A stretch of 64,000 bases of DNA from Chryseobacterium glaciei. GTDB taxonomy: Bacteria; Bacteroidota; Bacteroidia; Flavobacteriales; Weeksellaceae. Positions 44,085-53,490 of this stretch are shown piece after piece. The notes below the pieces were generated by a model. It saw nothing but the letters and a program-made list of their open reading frames with translations. It had not been told where the DNA came from and did no database searches. The stretch covers positions 3,605,001-3,669,000 of the forward strand of contig NZ_CP015199.1 of NCBI RefSeq assembly GCF_001648155.1, written 5' to 3'. The first letter of the stretch is position 1, and every line of letters begins with the position of its first letter. The translations under genes were made by a program, and so were the position numbers.

Positions 44085-46028
44085 ATGGAACTATCGTTTC
44101 AGGGCTGGATGATTCCGGCTGTCATTGTGCTTTTATGCGTAATTTTTTACAAAATTATTTTGAGAGTTTTCTTCGGGCTGGTTATTGTTCCCGAAGATAG
44201 AATTGGTTTAGTTACCAAAAAATTCGTGCTGGTTGGTAAGCAGGAACTTCCGGAAGGGAGGATCATTGCGACCAATGGAGAGGCTGGTTTTCAGGCTCAG
44301 ACATTAGCGCCGGGAATTTATTTTGGTAAATGGATCTGGCAATACACAATTCAATTTCAGCCATTTACCGTGATTCCTACCGGGAAATTAGGATTAATTC
44401 TGGCTAAAGACGGAACTGAATTGGAAACTGGACGTATTTTGGCAAGAAAAGTAAACTGCGACTCTTTCCAGGATGCAGAAGCTTTTCTAAGAAACGGAGG
44501 TAGAAAAGGGCGACAAACAGCTATCGTTGCGCCAGGTTCTTATAGAATTAATACCTTATTGTTTGATATTGATTTTACAGATATGACTCAAATTCCGGAC
44601 AATGCGGTGGGAGTGATAACAACAATGGAAGGTAATCCTCTGGAAGAAGGACAGATTGCAGGTAAAATTGTTGAAGCTCACAACAAATTTCAGGATGTTG
44701 ATACGTTTTTGAGTAACGGAGGTTATAAAGGTCTTCAGGAGCAGGTGATTTTGGCGGGTTCATATTTCTTAAATCCGTGGTTTACAAAAGTTGAAATGGT
44801 ACACATGACGGAAATTCCGATCGGACACGTCGGTGTAATTATCAGCTATGTGGGTGCAGAAGGTAAAGATTTAAGCGGTGTTGATTTTAAACATGGAAAC
44901 ATTGTTGAAAAAGGTCATAAAGGAGTTTGGTCAGAGCCAATCGGTCCCGGAAAATACCCTATCAATCCTTATATTATGAAGGTTGAGCTTGTTCCTACCA
45001 CCAATTTAGTTTTAAATTGGGCGTATGAAAGAAGTGAATCTCACCAGTTAGACAAAAATCTTTCTACGATTACGGTAAGAAGTAAAGATGGTTTCCCTTT
45101 TAACTTAGATGTTTCTCAAATCATTCATATTCCGACTTATGAAGCTCCAAAAGTGATTGCCCGTTTCGGAAATATGATCAATTTGGTAAGCCAGGTATTG
45201 GAACCTACGATTGGGAATTATTTCAGAAACTCTGCACAGGACAGTGATGTGATCGCGTTTTTAGGAACCCGTAAAGAAAGACAACAGTCTGCAAAAGAAC
45301 ATATTAGTAGTGTTTTGGATCAATATAATGTAAATGCGGTTGATACTTTAATTGGTGCAATTGTTCCTCCCGAAAGTCTGATGAAAACATTGACAGACAG
45401 AAAATTAGCAGAAGAACAGAAAATCACCTACGAAACCGAAATGTTAGCACAGGAAACCCGACAAAGTTTAGAAAAAGAAACTGCGGTTGCAGATATGCAG
45501 AAAGAAATTGTAAAAGCAGACCAAGGTGTTTGGATTGCAGAACGTGTTGCGGATGCTTCTGTGAAAAAAGCGACGGGTGATGCCAATTCTGTACGTCTTC
45601 AAGCGAATGCGGAAGGAGACAGATTAAAATTACTCGCAACCGGTGAAGCCGAAAAAACCAGACTTTTAGCAAAAGCAGAATCCGAAAAAATAGAATTATT
45701 AGCTAAAGCGAATGCCGAGCAGATTTCTCTAACGGGTAATGCGGAAGCTGAGAAAATATTGGCAATCGGTAAATCTAATGCAGAATCTTATAAATTATCT
45801 GTGGAAGCAATGGGCGGAAACAATTTCACCCAATTGAAAATCATGGAAAATATTGCTTCTCAAAATGTGAAAATAATGCCTGATGTTCTTATCGGTGGGG
45901 GTGGAGATGCAGCCAATGGAGGTATCAGCGGATTGTTGGGTTTACAACTTCTTGAGCAGGTTCAAAAGAGAAATGAAGATCGTTCAAAAGTGATTGAAGT
46001 TAAATCTGATGAAACTCCTAAACAATAA
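44085..46028 (+). CDS. Flotillin-like SPFH/band 7 membrane protein
   Basis: 647 residues. One N-terminal membrane helix (about 7-32) is followed by an unusually long beta-rich region with repeats of the type LEEGQIAGKIVEAHNKFQD and LETGRILARKVNCDSFQD. Next is the SPFH domain (LSTITVRSKDGFPFNLDVSQIIHI), then an Ala/Glu-rich coiled coil (about 440-580: AEKTRLLAKAESEKIELLAKANAEQ in parts) and a Gly-rich C-terminus. Flotillin-type proteins form membrane scaffolds in lipid microdomains. A band-7 oligomer at the cytoplasmic membrane is expected; specific partners are not evident. Confidence 0.88.
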   Translation: MELSFQGWMIPAVIVLLCVIFYKIILRVFFGLVIVPEDRIGLVTKKFVLVGKQELPEGRIIATNGEAGFQAQTLAPGIYFGKWIWQYTIQFQPFTVIPTGKLGLILAKDGTELETGRILARKVNCDSFQDAEAFLRNGGRKGRQTAIVAPGSYRINTLLFDIDFTDMTQIPDNAVGVITTMEGNPLEEGQIAGKIVEAHNKFQDVDTFLSNGGYKGLQEQVILAGSYFLNPWFTKVEMVHMTEIPIGHVGVIISYVGAEGKDLSGVDFKHGNIVEKGHKGVWSEPIGPGKYPINPYIMKVELVPTTNLVLNWAYERSESHQLDKNLSTITVRSKDGFPFNLDVSQIIHIPTYEAPKVIARFGNMINLVSQVLEPTIGNYFRNSAQDSDVIAFLGTRKERQQSAKEHISSVLDQYNVNAVDTLIGAIVPPESLMKTLTDRKLAEEQKITYETEMLAQETRQSLEKETAVADMQKEIVKADQGVWIAERVADASVKKATGDANSVRLQANAEGDRLKLLATGEAEKTRLLAKAESEKIELLAKANAEQISLTGNAEAEKILAIGKSNAESYKLSVEAMGGNNFTQLKIMENIASQNVKIMPDVLIGGGGDAANGGISGLLGLQLLEQVQKRNEDRSKVIEVKSDETPKQ

Positions 46029-46050
46029 AATTAACATATGAAAAATAAAA

Positions 46051-46078
46051 ACTCCCACTTTAAAATGGGAGTTTTTTT
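46051..46078. terminator. Bidirectional terminator between flotillin and convergent gene
   Basis: ACTCCCA (46051-46057) pairs with TGGGAGT (46066-46072), with A-run before and T-run after. Confidence 0.85.
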
Positions 46079-46079
46079 A

Positions 46080-46517
46080 TTAATTTTTTACGACTTGTCC
46101 GTCTTGGTTGACGATCGTTTTTCCTGTATTATCATCTACTTTTAAAGTATAAGGCGCTTTTTTCGCTGAATTCGTTAAATAATTTCTCCAAACCTGATAA
46201 GTGAAAGCATTATTTACAAATTCATAATAATAGTTACCGCCGCTACCATCAGGAATCAATTCTCCGTCCGGAATTATCATACTTGGTTTTGAAGTGATTT
46301 TTGCATTGGCAGCCCAAGATTGATACAAATATTTACCGTTGGGTTGTTTATCAATTCTTATTTTAAACTTTTTAGTTTTAATAATTACCGTTTTGGGTAC
46401 TTTTTGATAATTTGCAGAAACCGTTGATGGTTTTGGTGATTCGTTTTTAATTTCGGTAGCATACGTCAATGAAAATTGAGCGATACAAAATGCTCCCAAG
46501 AGAATTTTTTTGATCAT
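46080..46517 (-). CDS. Secreted protein of unknown function
   Basis: 145 residues with a signal peptide (about 1-20, ending TYA). The mature part is small and basic with a Gly/Tyr-rich middle (LIPDGSGGNYYYEFVNNAFTYQVWRNYL; key part GNYYYEF-x-N-x-x-YxVW) and ends in an Asp/Asn-rich tail. This compact form recurs in Bacteroidota periplasmic proteins without known role. It converges on the flotillin gene. Confidence 0.65.
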   Translation of the reverse strand: MIKKILLGAFCIAQFSLTYATEIKNESPKPSTVSANYQKVPKTVIIKTKKFKIRIDKQPNGKYLYQSWAANAKITSKPSMIIPDGELIPDGSGGNYYYEFVNNAFTYQVWRNYLTNSAKKAPYTLKVDDNTGKTIVNQDGQVVKN

Positions 46518-46630
46518 TGTAATGAGTTTTGATTTAGTTGGATATTCTCAAATTTAATGCCAATCCACGAATTTTTGTTTAATGAAAATTTTATAGATCT
46601 AATTAAATTTAAAGAAATATTTTAAATGAA

Positions 46631-46656
46631 AAAATCCTACAATTTGCAGGATTTTT
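46631..46656 (-). terminator. Terminator downstream of gldA
   Basis: AAAATCCT (46631-46638) pairs with AGGATTTT (46648-46655); on the minus strand it is followed by TTTTTTCA. It lies 11 nt past the gldA stop. Confidence 0.8.
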
Positions 46657-46666
46657 TATATTTGAT

Positions 46667-47398
46667 TTAATTATTAATTTCTTCTGTTACGCTTACTGTT
46701 TCAGTTTGAGTATAACTTGCGAAAGCTTCTTCCAGACTTCCAAATTTGCCTTTAAATTCATCAATCGGGCAATCCTGAAGAATATTTCCTTTGTGGATTA
46801 AAATCACGCGTGAACAAAGCGCTTCAACTTCCTGCATAATATGAGTGGAAAGTAAAACCGTTTTTTCTTTACCGATTTCTTTTACAACATTTCTGATCTC
46901 GATGATTTGATTGGGATCTAAACCATTCGTTGGTTCATCTAAAATCAATAAATCAGGTTGATGAATAATAGCTTGTGCCAAGCCAACTCTTTGTTTGTAC
47001 CCTTTAGAAAGCTGACTGATTTTCTTAGATTTCTCTGGAGTAATTCCTACTAATTCAATCACCTCATCAACTCTTGCCTCAGAAATTTTATGAATATTTG
47101 CTACGAATTGTAAGTATTCTTTCACGTACATTTCCAAATACAGCGGATTGTTTTCAGGTAAGAATCCAATGTTTTTCTTACTTTCAATCTCGTGTTCGGA
47201 AATATTTTTTTCATTAAAAATTATTTCACCTTCATCTATTTTCAAAGCACCAACGATAGATTTCATTAGAGTTGATTTTCCGGCTCCGTTCGGACCCAGA
47301 AGACCGATGATCTCGCTTTTATCAATTGAGATATTGATGTTGTTAAGTGCGGTTTGTTCACCAAATTTTTTGGTCAGATTGATTATTTGAAGTGACAT
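46667..47398 (-). CDS. gldA: Gliding motility-associated ABC transporter ATP-binding protein GldA
   Basis: 243 residues from the ATG at 47398 (MSLQIINLTKKFG); an in-frame ATG four codons upstream was rejected because it falls before the family start. Walker A GPNGAGKST, Q-loop region GFLPENNPLY, ABC signature LSKGYKQR, Walker B LLILDEPTNGLD and the switch His in STH are present. GldA with GldF/GldG forms an ABC transporter needed for gliding in Flavobacterium. Its partner genes are not in this window. A -7 element TATTTTTG (complement of 47419-47426) lies 21 nt upstream. Confidence 0.85.
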   Translation of the reverse strand: MSLQIINLTKKFGEQTALNNINISIDKSEIIGLLGPNGAGKSTLMKSIVGALKIDEGEIIFNEKNISEHEIESKKNIGFLPENNPLYLEMYVKEYLQFVANIHKISEARVDEVIELVGITPEKSKKISQLSKGYKQRVGLAQAIIHQPDLLILDEPTNGLDPNQIIEIRNVVKEIGKEKTVLLSTHIMQEVEALCSRVILIHKGNILQDCPIDEFKGKFGSLEEAFASYTQTETVSVTEEINN

Positions 47399-47434
47399 AT
47401 ATGAAAACAATGTTTTTACAAAAATAGAAATAAA

Positions 47435-47459
47435 AAACTCATCCGGGAAGAATGAGTTT
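47435..47459 (-). terminator. Terminator after the 197-residue secreted protein gene
   Basis: AAACTCAT (47435-47442) pairs with ATGAGTTT (47452-47459), followed on the minus strand by a T-rich run. It separates two minus-strand genes and lies just upstream of the gldA promoter. Confidence 0.75.
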
Positions 47460-47481
47460 AATTATGTTTTGTAAAGATTGA

Positions 47482-48075
47482 TTATTTTTTATATTTCTTG
47501 CTTTTTGGCGAAGAAGATTGCGTTTTTGCAGAAGTATCATTCAATGGTATTGCTGTACTCGTTGAAGAGTTATAGCTTGTTGTACCCATTGTAGAATTTG
47601 TTTTTGCGACAGATCTCTCATACAATGTAGATTTGCCGTTTGTTTTTCCAAAAAGCTTATCAACCTGTTTTTTGTTTAGAAATTGTGATTTTCCAACATA
47701 CTTTTTGTTCTTATTAATATATTGAATAAACTGAACCGTTGGCTGTCCGAAGTTTTTCTCGTAATGAAGCTCAATAATGTCGTTAGGAAGTTCCAGAACA
47801 ATATTTCCTTCCGGAGAATCGATGAAGCCGTCGGTAATCATTTTATATAAACCTTCAACATCTTTATTCATGTTTTGAAATGAAAATGATCTGAAAGTAT
47901 TTAGATTAGCGGTATTAAGATCCTGATAGTTGATTGTAAATTTATCGTCTTTTTTATATAAACCAACGGAATTATCTTTGCCAATTTCCACTAAAGTTTC
48001 GTTTTTCAAGACCTTAATCTGTGAAAAAACCGAAATACCGAACATGCAAGTAAATAGTAGAATTATTTTTTTCAT
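47482..48075 (-). CDS. Secreted protein of unknown function, Ser/Thr-rich tail
   Basis: 197 residues with a signal peptide (about 1-18, ending SVFS-Q). The body is beta-rich (VEIGKDNSVGLYKKDDKFTINYQD in parts, FRSFSFQNMNKDVEGLYKMITDGF). The last 45 residues are low-complexity Ser/Thr and end in a basic KSKKYKK. It is probably periplasmic or surface exposed. No family recognised. A -7 box TACTTTTG (complement of 48157-48164) lies about 80 nt upstream. Confidence 0.65.
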   Translation of the reverse strand: MKKIILLFTCMFGISVFSQIKVLKNETLVEIGKDNSVGLYKKDDKFTINYQDLNTANLNTFRSFSFQNMNKDVEGLYKMITDGFIDSPEGNIVLELPNDIIELHYEKNFGQPTVQFIQYINKNKKYVGKSQFLNKKQVDKLFGKTNGKSTLYERSVAKTNSTMGTTSYNSSTSTAIPLNDTSAKTQSSSPKSKKYKK

Positions 48076-49136
48076 GTGATGATTTTTAATGTTTTATAAT
48101 TTGGTATATCTAAATTACTAATAAAAACGCTAAAAAACAATTTTTATTCCTGTCAGCAAAAGTAGCATTTTTTTTTAATATCTATAATTAATATACTATG
48201 AATACTATGCATTTCATTCTAGTATATATACTGTCTATATTCCTTTATTAATGAGGGGTTTATAAAGGTTTTGTCTATAGATTGTATAGAAAGTCTGCGA
48301 GGTTATAATAAATTTGTTTTAATATGTAATTTGTTAAAAGACAGCTATTAACTAATTTTATTCACCTATAAATGAATTTTAATTTAAATTAAATGTTAAT
48401 TATGCCTTTGAAGTATTAAGATAAACCAATTTTTAGATAAGAATACTTTTAAACGATTTGAATTAGATATTTCAAAATCAGTGATTGTCGTTTTGCCGGC
48501 TTTTGCCAAAGAACGGGAAAATTGTAAATTAAACTTTTTTTCATGTGTAATATTTAAAAATTAAGGGAGCAAATTTAGCTAAAATATTCAACCTTATCTA
48601 TGACACATCTCATTTTGATTAAAATTGATACTGTTAATTTTTTATCAACTATTTGATGATCCACAAGAAAGATATATTTTTGCAATCGAAAACATATAAT
48701 CATAAGTTGATGATCGTGTTGTTTTTACTAAAAAAACTAAAACCTAAATCGAAAACTAATTAAATCATTAAAATGAAGCAAACTACACTTTACTTTATTA
48801 ATTCGTCAAAACTAATTGTTTCCAACAATTTAAAATAAGAGTAAATCCTCAAAATTTCTTTAGACTACAAGTCATATTTAATCAATAGGGCTATTTAATT
48901 ATTTCCTGAAATTAGATGGGAAATTTTGTAATACCAGAGGAAATTTGATGATTTACCAGTAACGATACTAAATTATTTTATCAACAAAAATACTTTCAAA
49001 ATCAATGCTAATCTATTGATTAAACTTATTTTTTATGGAGTTCAGAAACCATTCAAACGAAGCGAAACCGAAAAGCTAAACGAGTAGGGAAATATTACAA
49101 AACTTAAACATGAAGAGAATTATTTTATTAAAAACC
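48076..49136. other. Long non-coding region (about 1 kb) with an isolated strong promoter
   Basis: No credible long reading frame on either strand. The region is very AT-rich. The one clear signal is a promoter at 48653-48682. Downstream of it a 21-residue ORF (48773-48838) is too weak to call, and about 440 nt separate the promoter from the RCC1 protein gene, so a long leader or a separate small RNA is possible. Confidence 0.55.
48653..48682 (+). promoter_or_regulatory. Strong primary promoter far upstream of the RCC1-repeat gene
   Basis: TTG (48653-48655), exactly 19 nt, TATTTTTG (48675-48682): an excellent match to the Bacteroidota consensus. The transcript start is expected near 48688, about 450 nt before the chosen start codon at 49137. 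Confidence 0.65.
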
Positions 49137-51656
49137 ATGAAAAAACTTTACTTTTTACTCTTATTCCTCATTTCAATTTCTGCCTTTACACAAACGTATA
49201 GTTACACGACTTATAATAGTGGAAACTCAGGAATAGGGAGCAACTCTATCTATGATATTAAATCTGATGCGAACGGCTTATTATGGGTTGCTTCTTATTA
49301 TGGGATTTCAACGACTCTTAATGGAACTACTTTTACAAATTATAATACCAGCAATTCAGGTATTGCATCGAATGTAATTTTAAAAATTGAAATTGACGGG
49401 CAGGGCAGGAAATGGTTGGCATCTCAGTCCAATGGTATTATCTTATATAACGGAACTACCTGGACAAATTATACCACTTCAAATTCAGGGCTGCCGAACA
49501 ATAATATCATTGATATAGCTGTTGACGGACAAAATAATCTTTGGGTTGTAACAGATGCGGGACTTACAAAATTCAATGGTACTACCTGGACTACTTATAA
49601 TTCAGTTTCAAATATGAATTCTGTAGCCACTGACAGTAATAATGGTGTTTGGGTTACAAATGGAGGTGTATTGTACAAATTTAATGGGGTTGATTTTAAT
49701 TTCATCGCACAAGGAACTCAAAAAATATTAAGAATTGCAAATAATATAGTTTACGTAAAAGGTTCTGATAGCTTAATCACTTTAACAACAAGTGGAACTA
49801 ACATCACATTTACCTATCAAAGCACTTCTTGTCTGGCGGGATCCCAACTCAATGCTTTGGATGTTGACAGCAACAGCAAAGTGTGGATCGGGTTTAATGG
49901 ACAAGGCGTACAAAACTTTACAAATTGTACTACTTATACTAAAACAAATACAAATTTAGGTTTGCCGGATGATTATTTCAGTGCAATTAAAACACAAAGC
50001 TCTGGAACTATTTGGTTGGGAACATTACAACTTGGCTTGGTGAAAATGACGCCAAGTACATCAACTTGTAATCCTCCGACACAATTGTATACTTCTAATA
50101 TAACTTCTACAACGGCTACCCTTAATTGGCTTCCGCCAACACCAGCACCTAATGGAGGATATTATTATGTTTATAGTACAAGTCCTACAATGACAGGTTC
50201 AGCTACTGGCAGTTCTTCTACAACTGCGAATATAGCCAATTTGTTGCCCAACACAACTTATTATTGGTGGGTTTCAGCGAATTGCGTTTCAAGTCAAAGT
50301 ACTTGGGCTCCGGGAGGAGCTTTTACTACGCTTCCTAATCAAACTGGATGTTGGAAAAGTGTAAGCGCAGGCTCTTTCCATTCATTAGGAATAAAAACAG
50401 ATGGAACGCTTTGGGTTTGGGGTAATAATACCGATAATCAATTGGGAGATGGAACTAATACTCAGAGAAATAATCCAATACAGATTGGGACTGCAACTAA
50501 TTGGAAAAAAGTTTTTGCGAGTGGTAAATATAGCGTTGCTATCAAAACAGATGGAACACTTTGGGCATGGGGAAATAACCAGTTTGGTTATTTAGGAGAT
50601 GGAACTACGACTAACAGAACGATCCCCACAAAAATAGGAACAGCTACTGACTGGGAAGATATCGCAGTTGGAGAAGCTCATACATTGGGCATAAAATCAA
50701 ACGGAACTCTCTGGGCTTGGGGAATGAATGTAAGTGGAGAATTAGGAGATGGGACAACTACAAACAGACTTGTACCCACACAAATAGGAACAGCAACCAA
50801 TTGGAAAAGTATTGCAGCAGGTACTTTCTTTTCAGTGGCGATAAAAACGGATGGTACGCTATGGGCTTGGGGCTATAATGGTCATGGGCAGTTGGGTGAC
50901 GGTACTATAACTAACCGTATTTCACCTAAACAGATAGGAACCAATACCGATTGGGCAGATGTCGTTGCGGGAGATTCACATACTGCAGGAAGAAAGACAA
51001 ATGGATTTCTTTATACTTGGGGATATAACGGGTCTGGACAGTTGGCTGATGGAACTACCAGTAGCAGATCAACGCCTTTTTTAGCATCTGATGCTATTCA
51101 AAAAGTTATTACAGGAAGTTTTAATACTATAGCCATAACAACATCAGGAAATGTGATTGCCTGTGGAAATAATACTACTGGATCGTTTGGTAACAATACT
51201 AACACCAGCACGTCCAATTGGGTTCTTCTCGGAAGCAATTCTCATATGATGATTTCTACAGGGGGGTTGCATACTTTATCTATCAATAATGATGGTGTTT
51301 TAAAAGTGACAGGATCTAATAATTATGGACAATTAGGAGATGGTACTGGTGTTCAGAAAAGTACATTTACTCAGCTTGTATGCCCTACAAGTAATTTAGC
51401 AGTCGATGAAATTTCAACAACATCGAATAATCTAAAAGTTTTTCCGAACCCGGTACAGGATTATTTAACTGTTTCGTTCGATCAAAAGATTGTTTCAGTA
51501 ACAGTTTACAGTGCAACTGGACAGCAAGTTCTTACTAAAATGATCAATGATAATAAAGGAACGATTGATTTTTCTACTTTAACATCAGGTGTTTATCTGG
51601 TTAAAGTAAATGCAGATAACAATACGGTGAAAACGGTAAAAGTAATTAAACGTTAA
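49137..51656 (+). CDS. T9SS-exported protein with propeller repeats, fibronectin III and RCC1 repeats
   Basis: 839 residues from the ATG at 49137, which begins a clean signal peptide (MKKLYFLLLFLISISAFTQ); an in-frame ATG at 49110 is also possible. Order: Reg_prop-like repeats (about 30-300; LLWVASYYGIST, GTTWTNYTTSNSGLP); one fibronectin III domain (about 315-395; TATLNWLPPTP); six or seven RCC1-type repeats (about 400-750; GTLWAWGxNxxGQLGDGT); a type A T9SS C-terminal domain (last 75 residues: FPNPVQDYLTV, GVYLVKV, KTVKVIKR). It is exported through the type IX system and anchored or released at the surface. The binding partner is unknown. Confidence 0.88.
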   Translation: MKKLYFLLLFLISISAFTQTYSYTTYNSGNSGIGSNSIYDIKSDANGLLWVASYYGISTTLNGTTFTNYNTSNSGIASNVILKIEIDGQGRKWLASQSNGIILYNGTTWTNYTTSNSGLPNNNIIDIAVDGQNNLWVVTDAGLTKFNGTTWTTYNSVSNMNSVATDSNNGVWVTNGGVLYKFNGVDFNFIAQGTQKILRIANNIVYVKGSDSLITLTTSGTNITFTYQSTSCLAGSQLNALDVDSNSKVWIGFNGQGVQNFTNCTTYTKTNTNLGLPDDYFSAIKTQSSGTIWLGTLQLGLVKMTPSTSTCNPPTQLYTSNITSTTATLNWLPPTPAPNGGYYYVYSTSPTMTGSATGSSSTTANIANLLPNTTYYWWVSANCVSSQSTWAPGGAFTTLPNQTGCWKSVSAGSFHSLGIKTDGTLWVWGNNTDNQLGDGTNTQRNNPIQIGTATNWKKVFASGKYSVAIKTDGTLWAWGNNQFGYLGDGTTTNRTIPTKIGTATDWEDIAVGEAHTLGIKSNGTLWAWGMNVSGELGDGTTTNRLVPTQIGTATNWKSIAAGTFFSVAIKTDGTLWAWGYNGHGQLGDGTITNRISPKQIGTNTDWADVVAGDSHTAGRKTNGFLYTWGYNGSGQLADGTTSSRSTPFLASDAIQKVITGSFNTIAITTSGNVIACGNNTTGSFGNNTNTSTSNWVLLGSNSHMMISTGGLHTLSINNDGVLKVTGSNNYGQLGDGTGVQKSTFTQLVCPTSNLAVDEISTTSNNLKVFPNPVQDYLTVSFDQKIVSVTVYSATGQQVLTKMINDNKGTIDFSTLTSGVYLVKVNADNNTVKTVKVIKR

Positions 51657-51710
51657 TTGTTAAGAAAAAGCCTCTAATATATTTATGTGATGAGGTCATA
51701 ATTAATTTTT

Positions 51711-51750
51711 AATCAGTGTGTACGGATATTCGTGCACACTGATTTTTTTT
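51711..51750 (+). terminator. Terminator after the RCC1-repeat gene
   Basis: AATCAGTGTG (51711-51720) pairs perfectly with CACACTGATT (51735-51744), followed by T-residues. It marks the left border of the eCIS-linked accessory block. Confidence 0.9.
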
Positions 51751-51804
51751 AATAAAGCTTATAACGCTATTCGCCTCCTGTATTATGAAAAAATGTGATA
51801 TTGG

Positions 51805-52152
51805 TCATACAATATAATGCCAAATACCTTCTAAGAATAACATATATCTTCCCGGTTGATATTCTCCATATGAAAATAGATATATGGCATCATTTTTTTT
51901 TAGATAATGAATTTCTAATCCCTCTTCAGATAAATATTTTTCAATAAAACTTTTTCTTTCAGTAAATTCATTTTCTTTTACGATTGTATCAAAACTTTCA
52001 TTATCTATTTCTTTTTTTAAATCCCTTAATGGGTTATTGTAAAAATCGATTAGTTTGATGTCTTGATTTTCAATTTCAAAAACTTCTTTTAAACATTTTT
52101 CTTCATCTCCTTCAAATAATTTTTGCCTGGCTATTTCGTTTTTTTTGATCAT
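51805..52152 (-). CDS. Small protein of the eCIS cassette array (115 residues)
   Basis: A cytoplasmic acidic protein, mostly helical at the N-terminus (MIKKNEIARQKLFEGDEEKCLKEVF, with FYNNPLRDLKKEI after it), with a C-terminal beta part (YLFSYGEYQPGRYMLFLEG). Its first 43 residues are closely repeated in the start-less remnant at 53794-54192, so it belongs to the duplicated cassette. Position behind an effector gene and small size fit an immunity protein, but no family is recognised. Confidence 0.6.
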   Translation of the reverse strand: MIKKNEIARQKLFEGDEEKCLKEVFEIENQDIKLIDFYNNPLRDLKKEIDNESFDTIVKENEFTERKSFIEKYLSEEGLEIHYLKKNDAIYLFSYGEYQPGRYMLFLEGIWHYIV

Positions 52153-52218
52153 ATTTAATTACTTTATCGTTTATATATCCCTTCTTTTATTTAATTATTT
52201 TTCAAAATTGTGTGTTTT

Positions 52219-52620
52219 TTAATCAATATTGAAAGGGATCATATCTGATTTTGTACCAAGATATTCTATTTGAAAATAGTAAGTTTCATCCTTTTTAACA
52301 TTAAAATTAGCTCCTTTAAATTCAAGAAATAGGTCATTCTCTATTTCTTCAAGCTTCGTTTTTAAAATAACCTGAGTGGATTTGCCTGTTTCAATTGAAG
52401 TTAGACTGGTGACATTATTGATGGGGGTCATATAGCTGACTCCTTTATTCAATCTATTCTTGTTTTTATCATATAAATGAATTGTTTCTCTTGCAAGCCC
52501 ACCCGTATTATTAGAAAGGTTGAGCTTTAAAGTTTCTTCGGATATATTGAATATATTTACATAGAACAAGAATGATTCTCCATTCTTTTCTATCTTAGCA
52601 GTTATCTTAATTTTAGTCAT
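52219..52620 (-). CDS. Small beta-sandwich-like protein of the cassette array
   Basis: 133 residues from the ATG at 52620; a GTG four codons earlier is also in frame. The sequence alternates beta strands (KIKITAKIEKNGESFLFYVNIFN, VILKTKLEEIENDLFLEFKG in parts) like an immunoglobulin-type sandwich and has no signal peptide. It stands between the 208-residue copy B plus its terminator and the 115-residue gene, whereas copy A is followed directly by the 115-type remnant, so this gene may be an insertion into the array. Function unknown. Confidence 0.55.
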   Translation of the reverse strand: MTKIKITAKIEKNGESFLFYVNIFNISEETLKLNLSNNTGGLARETIHLYDKNKNRLNKGVSYMTPINNVTSLTSIETGKSTQVILKTKLEEIENDLFLEFKGANFNVKKDETYYFQIEYLGTKSDMIPFNID

Positions 52621-52641
52621 ATTGATTTTCACTACATAAAA

Positions 52642-52675
52642 AACGAGGCTATCTCAAAATTGAGGTAACCTCGTT
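52642..52675 (-). terminator. Terminator behind 208-residue gene copy B
   Basis: AACGAGGCTA (52642-52651) faces TAACCTCGTT (52666-52675) with one mismatch, and CTCAA/TTGAG pair inside. It is nearly identical to 54212-54245. Confidence 0.85.
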
Positions 52676-52718
52676 GCAAGTTATTTATAAAGTATTAATT
52701 ACTTTTTGTATAACGAAA

Positions 52719-53345
52719 TTATTCATTCTTTTCTTTCGGAATAGGCATTCCTGTTTTAGGATCTATAGTGTAATTTTTAAAAAAGTTTTCAATTGTTTCA
52801 GGTTTACCTGTTCTGGGATCCACGCCATATCTTAAAATATACTCATCTACAGTATCGGGCTCTCCCATATTACCCCTAAAACGTGGCTTAGGATCTGCAT
52901 TATATTGGTCCCACCATTCCTTTTCTTTTTTCTTCTCTTCGTCTGTCATTAAAGCCCGTTTTTTTGTTTTTTCTTCCTCATATATTTTCCTCTCGAATTG
53001 AGCTATTTGATCTTTGCGGTCTTCTGATAATAAATCATAAATAGCTTCTCCTGTTTCTCCATCTTTTTGATACAAAATGACTTTTTGTAGCAAAACATTG
53101 TCGAAGATCTCTGGTAAATTGTTGAAATCTACATATGGTAGTTTAGCATTTCTTTCTTTTCTATATTTTTTAGCTTCTTCAGAATCTTTAAAAATAATAT
53201 ACTGTTCTTGCTGATTTGGTTTAAGTATATTAAATACTTCGTCAAAAATAGAATTGTTCAAATCTTCGATATTTAATAATAATTTTAAATTAAACCTAGG
53301 CAATTCATCTTTGATATGGTTAAAATAATTTGTTGCGAAAATCAT
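52719..53345 (-). CDS. Cassette-array protein, 208 residues, copy B
   Basis: Closely similar to the protein at 54289-54915 over its full length; both begin MIFA, share LNIEDLNN, FNILKPNQQEQYIIFKDSE and RALMTDEEKK, and end PKEKNE. The N-terminal 100 residues are a mixed fold, the middle is a charged helix (EEEKTKKRALMTDEEKKKEKEWW, key WWDQYNADP), and the C-terminus has two VDP-RTGKPETI / IDP-KTGMPIP repeats. There is no signal peptide. It follows an orphan toxin-like tail by 10 nt, as copy A follows the ART effector by 7 nt, which suggests an immunity or effector-partner role. Confidence 0.7.
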   Translation of the reverse strand: MIFATNYFNHIKDELPRFNLKLLLNIEDLNNSIFDEVFNILKPNQQEQYIIFKDSEEAKKYRKERNAKLPYVDFNNLPEIFDNVLLQKVILYQKDGETGEAIYDLLSEDRKDQIAQFERKIYEEEKTKKRALMTDEEKKKEKEWWDQYNADPKPRFRGNMGEPDTVDEYILRYGVDPRTGKPETIENFFKNYTIDPKTGMPIPKEKNE

Positions 53346-53355
53346 ATTTATTTAA

Positions 53356-53490
53356 TTAAAATTGAGTTTTTGGTATGTATATTTCACTTCTGCCATCTTC
53401 TGTATGTATTGAGATAGGTTTGCTTTCTGCATCGATTTTCGACCATTTATTTTTATCGAATATGCTATGTTTTGAAAAAGGATTAAGATT
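53356..53490 (-). pseudogene. Orphan toxin-like C-terminal tail
   Basis: An open stretch ending NKWSKIDAESKPISIH and then TEDGRSEIYIPKTQF, with no start of its own; its upstream part overlaps the immunity-like gene in another frame. The ending parallels that of the remnant at 53794 (WSRID..., TEGVGSQINISKSQF). It is followed after 10 nt by the 208-residue copy B. It is best read as the leftover tip of a displaced toxin gene. Confidence 0.5.

Noticed and set aside
48773..48838. 21-residue ORF downstream of the isolated promoter
   Set aside because: Short, ordinary composition in an AT-rich tract, no coding signal beyond a start and stop; mentioned only as part of the long leader.
50340..51380. 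Repeated DNA segments resembling a repeat array
   Set aside because: They encode RCC1-type protein repeats with synonymous differences; explained by the protein architecture.
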